From Tillus elongatus (Eukaryota > Arthropoda > Insecta > Coleoptera > Cleridae), in the NCBI GenBank assembly GCA_964006375.1, contig OZ023263.1, positions 139,150,673 through 139,214,672 of the forward strand: 64,000 nt of DNA, given 5' to 3'. The position numbers and the translations under genes are program-made. The number at the start of each line of letters is the position of its first letter. Within the stretch, counting starts at the first letter, position 1. Of the stretch, positions 63,225 through 64,000 are shown piece after piece. Below the pieces are notes generated by a model. That model did no database searches and had not been told where the DNA came from. It saw only the letters and a list, made by a program, of their open reading frames with translations.

Positions 63225-63599
63225 ATGAAGTTAAAACGTTTGTTGGCACTGGCACTTCGTAGAAAAGGTAAATTATTAAAAAAAGGAAGGGGTTTATCTT
63301 TTTCCAAAATGGCTTTCGGCATTAAAGGAAAACATAAAAAATCGAAACGTAGTAAGAAAAGTAGAATAATACGTGCTCCCAAAATTGGTGGCTTTTTACC
63401 TTTCTTGCTACCTGCTTTGGGAGCGTTAGGTGCATTAGCCGGAGGCGGCGCCAGTATAGCGAAAACCGTAGTTGATGCCAAGAATGCTGCAAAGGTATTA
63501 CAAGAAGCAAAACGTCATAATATGGAGCTTGAAAAAGTCGCCAGATCATCTAAAGGTTCTGGGTTATTTTTAAAACCGTACCAAAAAAACTTCCGATAA
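63225..63599 (+). CDS. Basic core/membrane-active-like Polinton protein (pX/pVI-like)
   Basis: 124 residues. Residues 1-50 are extremely rich in Lys/Arg (KGKHKKSKRSKKSRIIR), as in DNA-condensing core proteins. Residues 54-78 (IGGFLPFLLPALGALGALAG) form a glycine/alanine-rich hydrophobic segment. An amphipathic helix (AKNAAKVLQEAKRHNMELEK) follows, then GSGLFLKPYQ at the end. Similar small proteins in Polintons and adenovirus-like elements are thought to condense DNA or disrupt membranes; that role here is inference. The stop TAA is at 63597-63599. The last codons contain the heptamer A AAA AAC in phase, and the protease frame continues in the -1 frame directly after it. Confidence 0.75.
   Translation: MKLKRLLALALRRKGKLLKKGRGLSFSKMAFGIKGKHKKSKRSKKSRIIRAPKIGGFLPFLLPALGALGALAGGGASIAKTVVDAKNAAKVLQEAKRHNMELEKVARSSKGSGLFLKPYQKNFR
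63584..63590 (+). promoter_or_regulatory. Candidate -1 ribosomal frameshift site (A AAA AAC)
   Basis: The heptamer lies across codons caA-AAA-AAC of the basic-protein gene, three codons before its stop. A -1 slip here continues into the protease frame. AAAAAAC is one of the classic slippery heptamers. No strong hairpin or pseudoknot is obvious in the AT-rich sequence just downstream, which weakens the case. Confidence 0.45.
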
Positions 63600-63967
63600 A
63601 ACTACCATCGCGACCTTTGACGAATATTGATTTATTAAAGTTTGCAAATTTGTTAAAGATAAAAAAATTTCGGGGCGTATACATGAGAGACAATCTACCA
63701 ATCAAAATTAAAAACAACGAGTCTGGCATTATTAATCTTGACAGTAAACAGGGTAGCGGAACTCATTGGACCGCATATGTAAAGAAAAAAGCACATATAA
63801 ATTATTTCGATAGTTATGGAAACTTACGACCCCCCAGCGATGTAGTTAATTATTTTTTTAGCGGTGATTATAATAACACAATCACTTATAATTATCAAAG
63901 GGAGCAAAGTCCCCATTCTTTTAGGTGTGGTCACCTGTGTTTGAAATTTCTATATAACACACAGTAA
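63591..63967 (+). CDS. PRO: Polinton adenain-like cysteine protease (no ATG of its own)
   Basis: A C48/adenain-type protease that would mature virion proteins. Conserved segments are LPSRPLTNIDLLKFANLLK (from about 63602), KKFRGVYMRDNLP, GSGTHWTAYVKK with the catalytic His (63764-63766), YFDSYGN with the acidic member, and RCGHLCLKFL with the catalytic Cys (63926-63928). The frame opens after a TAA at 63551-63553 and has no ATG until 63683. Starting there would remove conserved N-terminal core residues. Translation therefore needs a -1 frameshift from the basic-protein gene, splicing, a non-AUG start (for example TTG at 63617), or the start has been lost by mutation. The catalytic residues are intact. 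Confidence 0.85.
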
Positions 63968-64000
63968 TCTCTGCTGTATTGCCAGTTGTGTAACATGTCT
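63951..64000 (+). promoter_or_regulatory. Core promoter and start codon of the next Polinton gene
   Basis: TATATAAC at 63951, overlapping the end of the protease gene, is followed 33 bp later by an initiator CCAGTT (A+1 at 63984). An ATG is at 63995 in the context aacATGtct, like aacATGagt at 53677 and 57866. The gene itself lies beyond the window; a capsid gene is likely from the usual Polinton content. Confidence 0.55.

Larger units (their letters stand above)
53560..64000 (+). mobile_element. Polinton/Maverick DNA transposon, runs off the right edge
   Basis: Diagnostic set: protein-primed DNA polymerase B, retroviral-type integrase with chromodomain, A32/FtsK-like packaging ATPase and adenain-like protease, plus small accessory genes. 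Ten genes fall in about 10.4 kb, a density unlike the rest of the window. The left terminal inverted repeat could not be identified; it should lie before 53633, but no partner is available in the window. Capsid genes are not present and would be expected further right. Polymerase and one small gene are broken, whereas integrase, ATPase and the minus-strand genes are open. Confidence 0.9.

Noticed and set aside
53560..64000. An integrated adenovirus-like or other free virus
   Set aside because: The protein-primed polymerase, chromodomain integrase, ATPase and protease together are the Polinton/Maverick set. No capsid gene is visible here to argue for a virus.

Overview
This is eukaryotic DNA, almost certainly from an arthropod nuclear genome. 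It is AT-rich, carries many long (TA)n microsatellites, and is filled with eukaryotic transposons: LINEs, LTR elements, Tc1/mariner-like elements and a Polinton/Maverick. Several Polinton genes have a TATA box 30-33 bp upstream of a TCAGT-type initiator, which is the arthropod core-promoter pattern. I cannot name the species; insect or crustacean are both possible. I see no ordinary host gene anywhere in the window.

Left third (1-23 kb). A minus-strand LINE (1-1175) is split by a nested, nearly complete plus-strand CR1-group LINE (about 1176-5264); the rest of its 5' end continues at 5265-5443. A 5'-truncated LINE follows (5903-6370) with a perfect 10-bp target-site duplication, then a decayed reverse transcriptase (8470-9400). 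A structurally complete but pol-less LTR element lies at 10329-14271, with 575-bp LTRs, an ATGAC target duplication, a primer-binding site and one long decayed gag-like frame. Next come a transposase scrap (about 15.5 kb), a MITE-like hairpin (16.4-16.6 kb), a decayed two-ORF L1/Tx1-like LINE on the minus strand (16.6-22.0 kb) and a 3' fragment of a related LINE (22.08-22.69 kb).

Middle (22-53 kb). A tandem duplication of 22338-27050, followed by loss of 2456 bp from the second copy, explains the repeat order A-x-B-A-B up to 29306. This zone and 50.3-53.1 kb are built from an unclassified repeat family. It carries a recurrent motif in both orientations, foldback arms, small terminal hairpins and (TA)n tracts. 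Between them are a decayed mariner-like transposase (34.1-35.0 kb), a decayed R1/Jockey-like LINE (35.2-37.9 kb), a solo LTR (39594-40060), a Tc1/mariner-like element with unusually long terminal inverted repeats of about 0.8 kb (40187-43997), a second copy of the first LINE (44.8-45.7 kb) and a truncated Gypsy-like element (gag plus 5' LTR, 45.7-48.0 kb).

Right end (53.1-64 kb). A Polinton/Maverick runs off the window edge. In order it has protein-primed DNA polymerase B (+, broken by two frameshifts and a nonsense codon), three small plus-strand genes, then a compact minus-strand block of packaging ATPase, an unrecognised conserved-looking protein, a small protein and a chromodomain integrase. 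A basic, membrane-active-like core protein (+) and an adenain-like cysteine protease (+) follow. Polymerase and integrase would copy and insert the element; ATPase, protease and the basic protein are virion-type functions. The capsid genes are not in the window, but a core promoter and start codon at the right edge point to a further gene. The most notable observation is a canonical A_AAA_AAC heptamer at the end of the basic-protein gene, in exactly the phase that would move ribosomes into the ATG-less protease frame.
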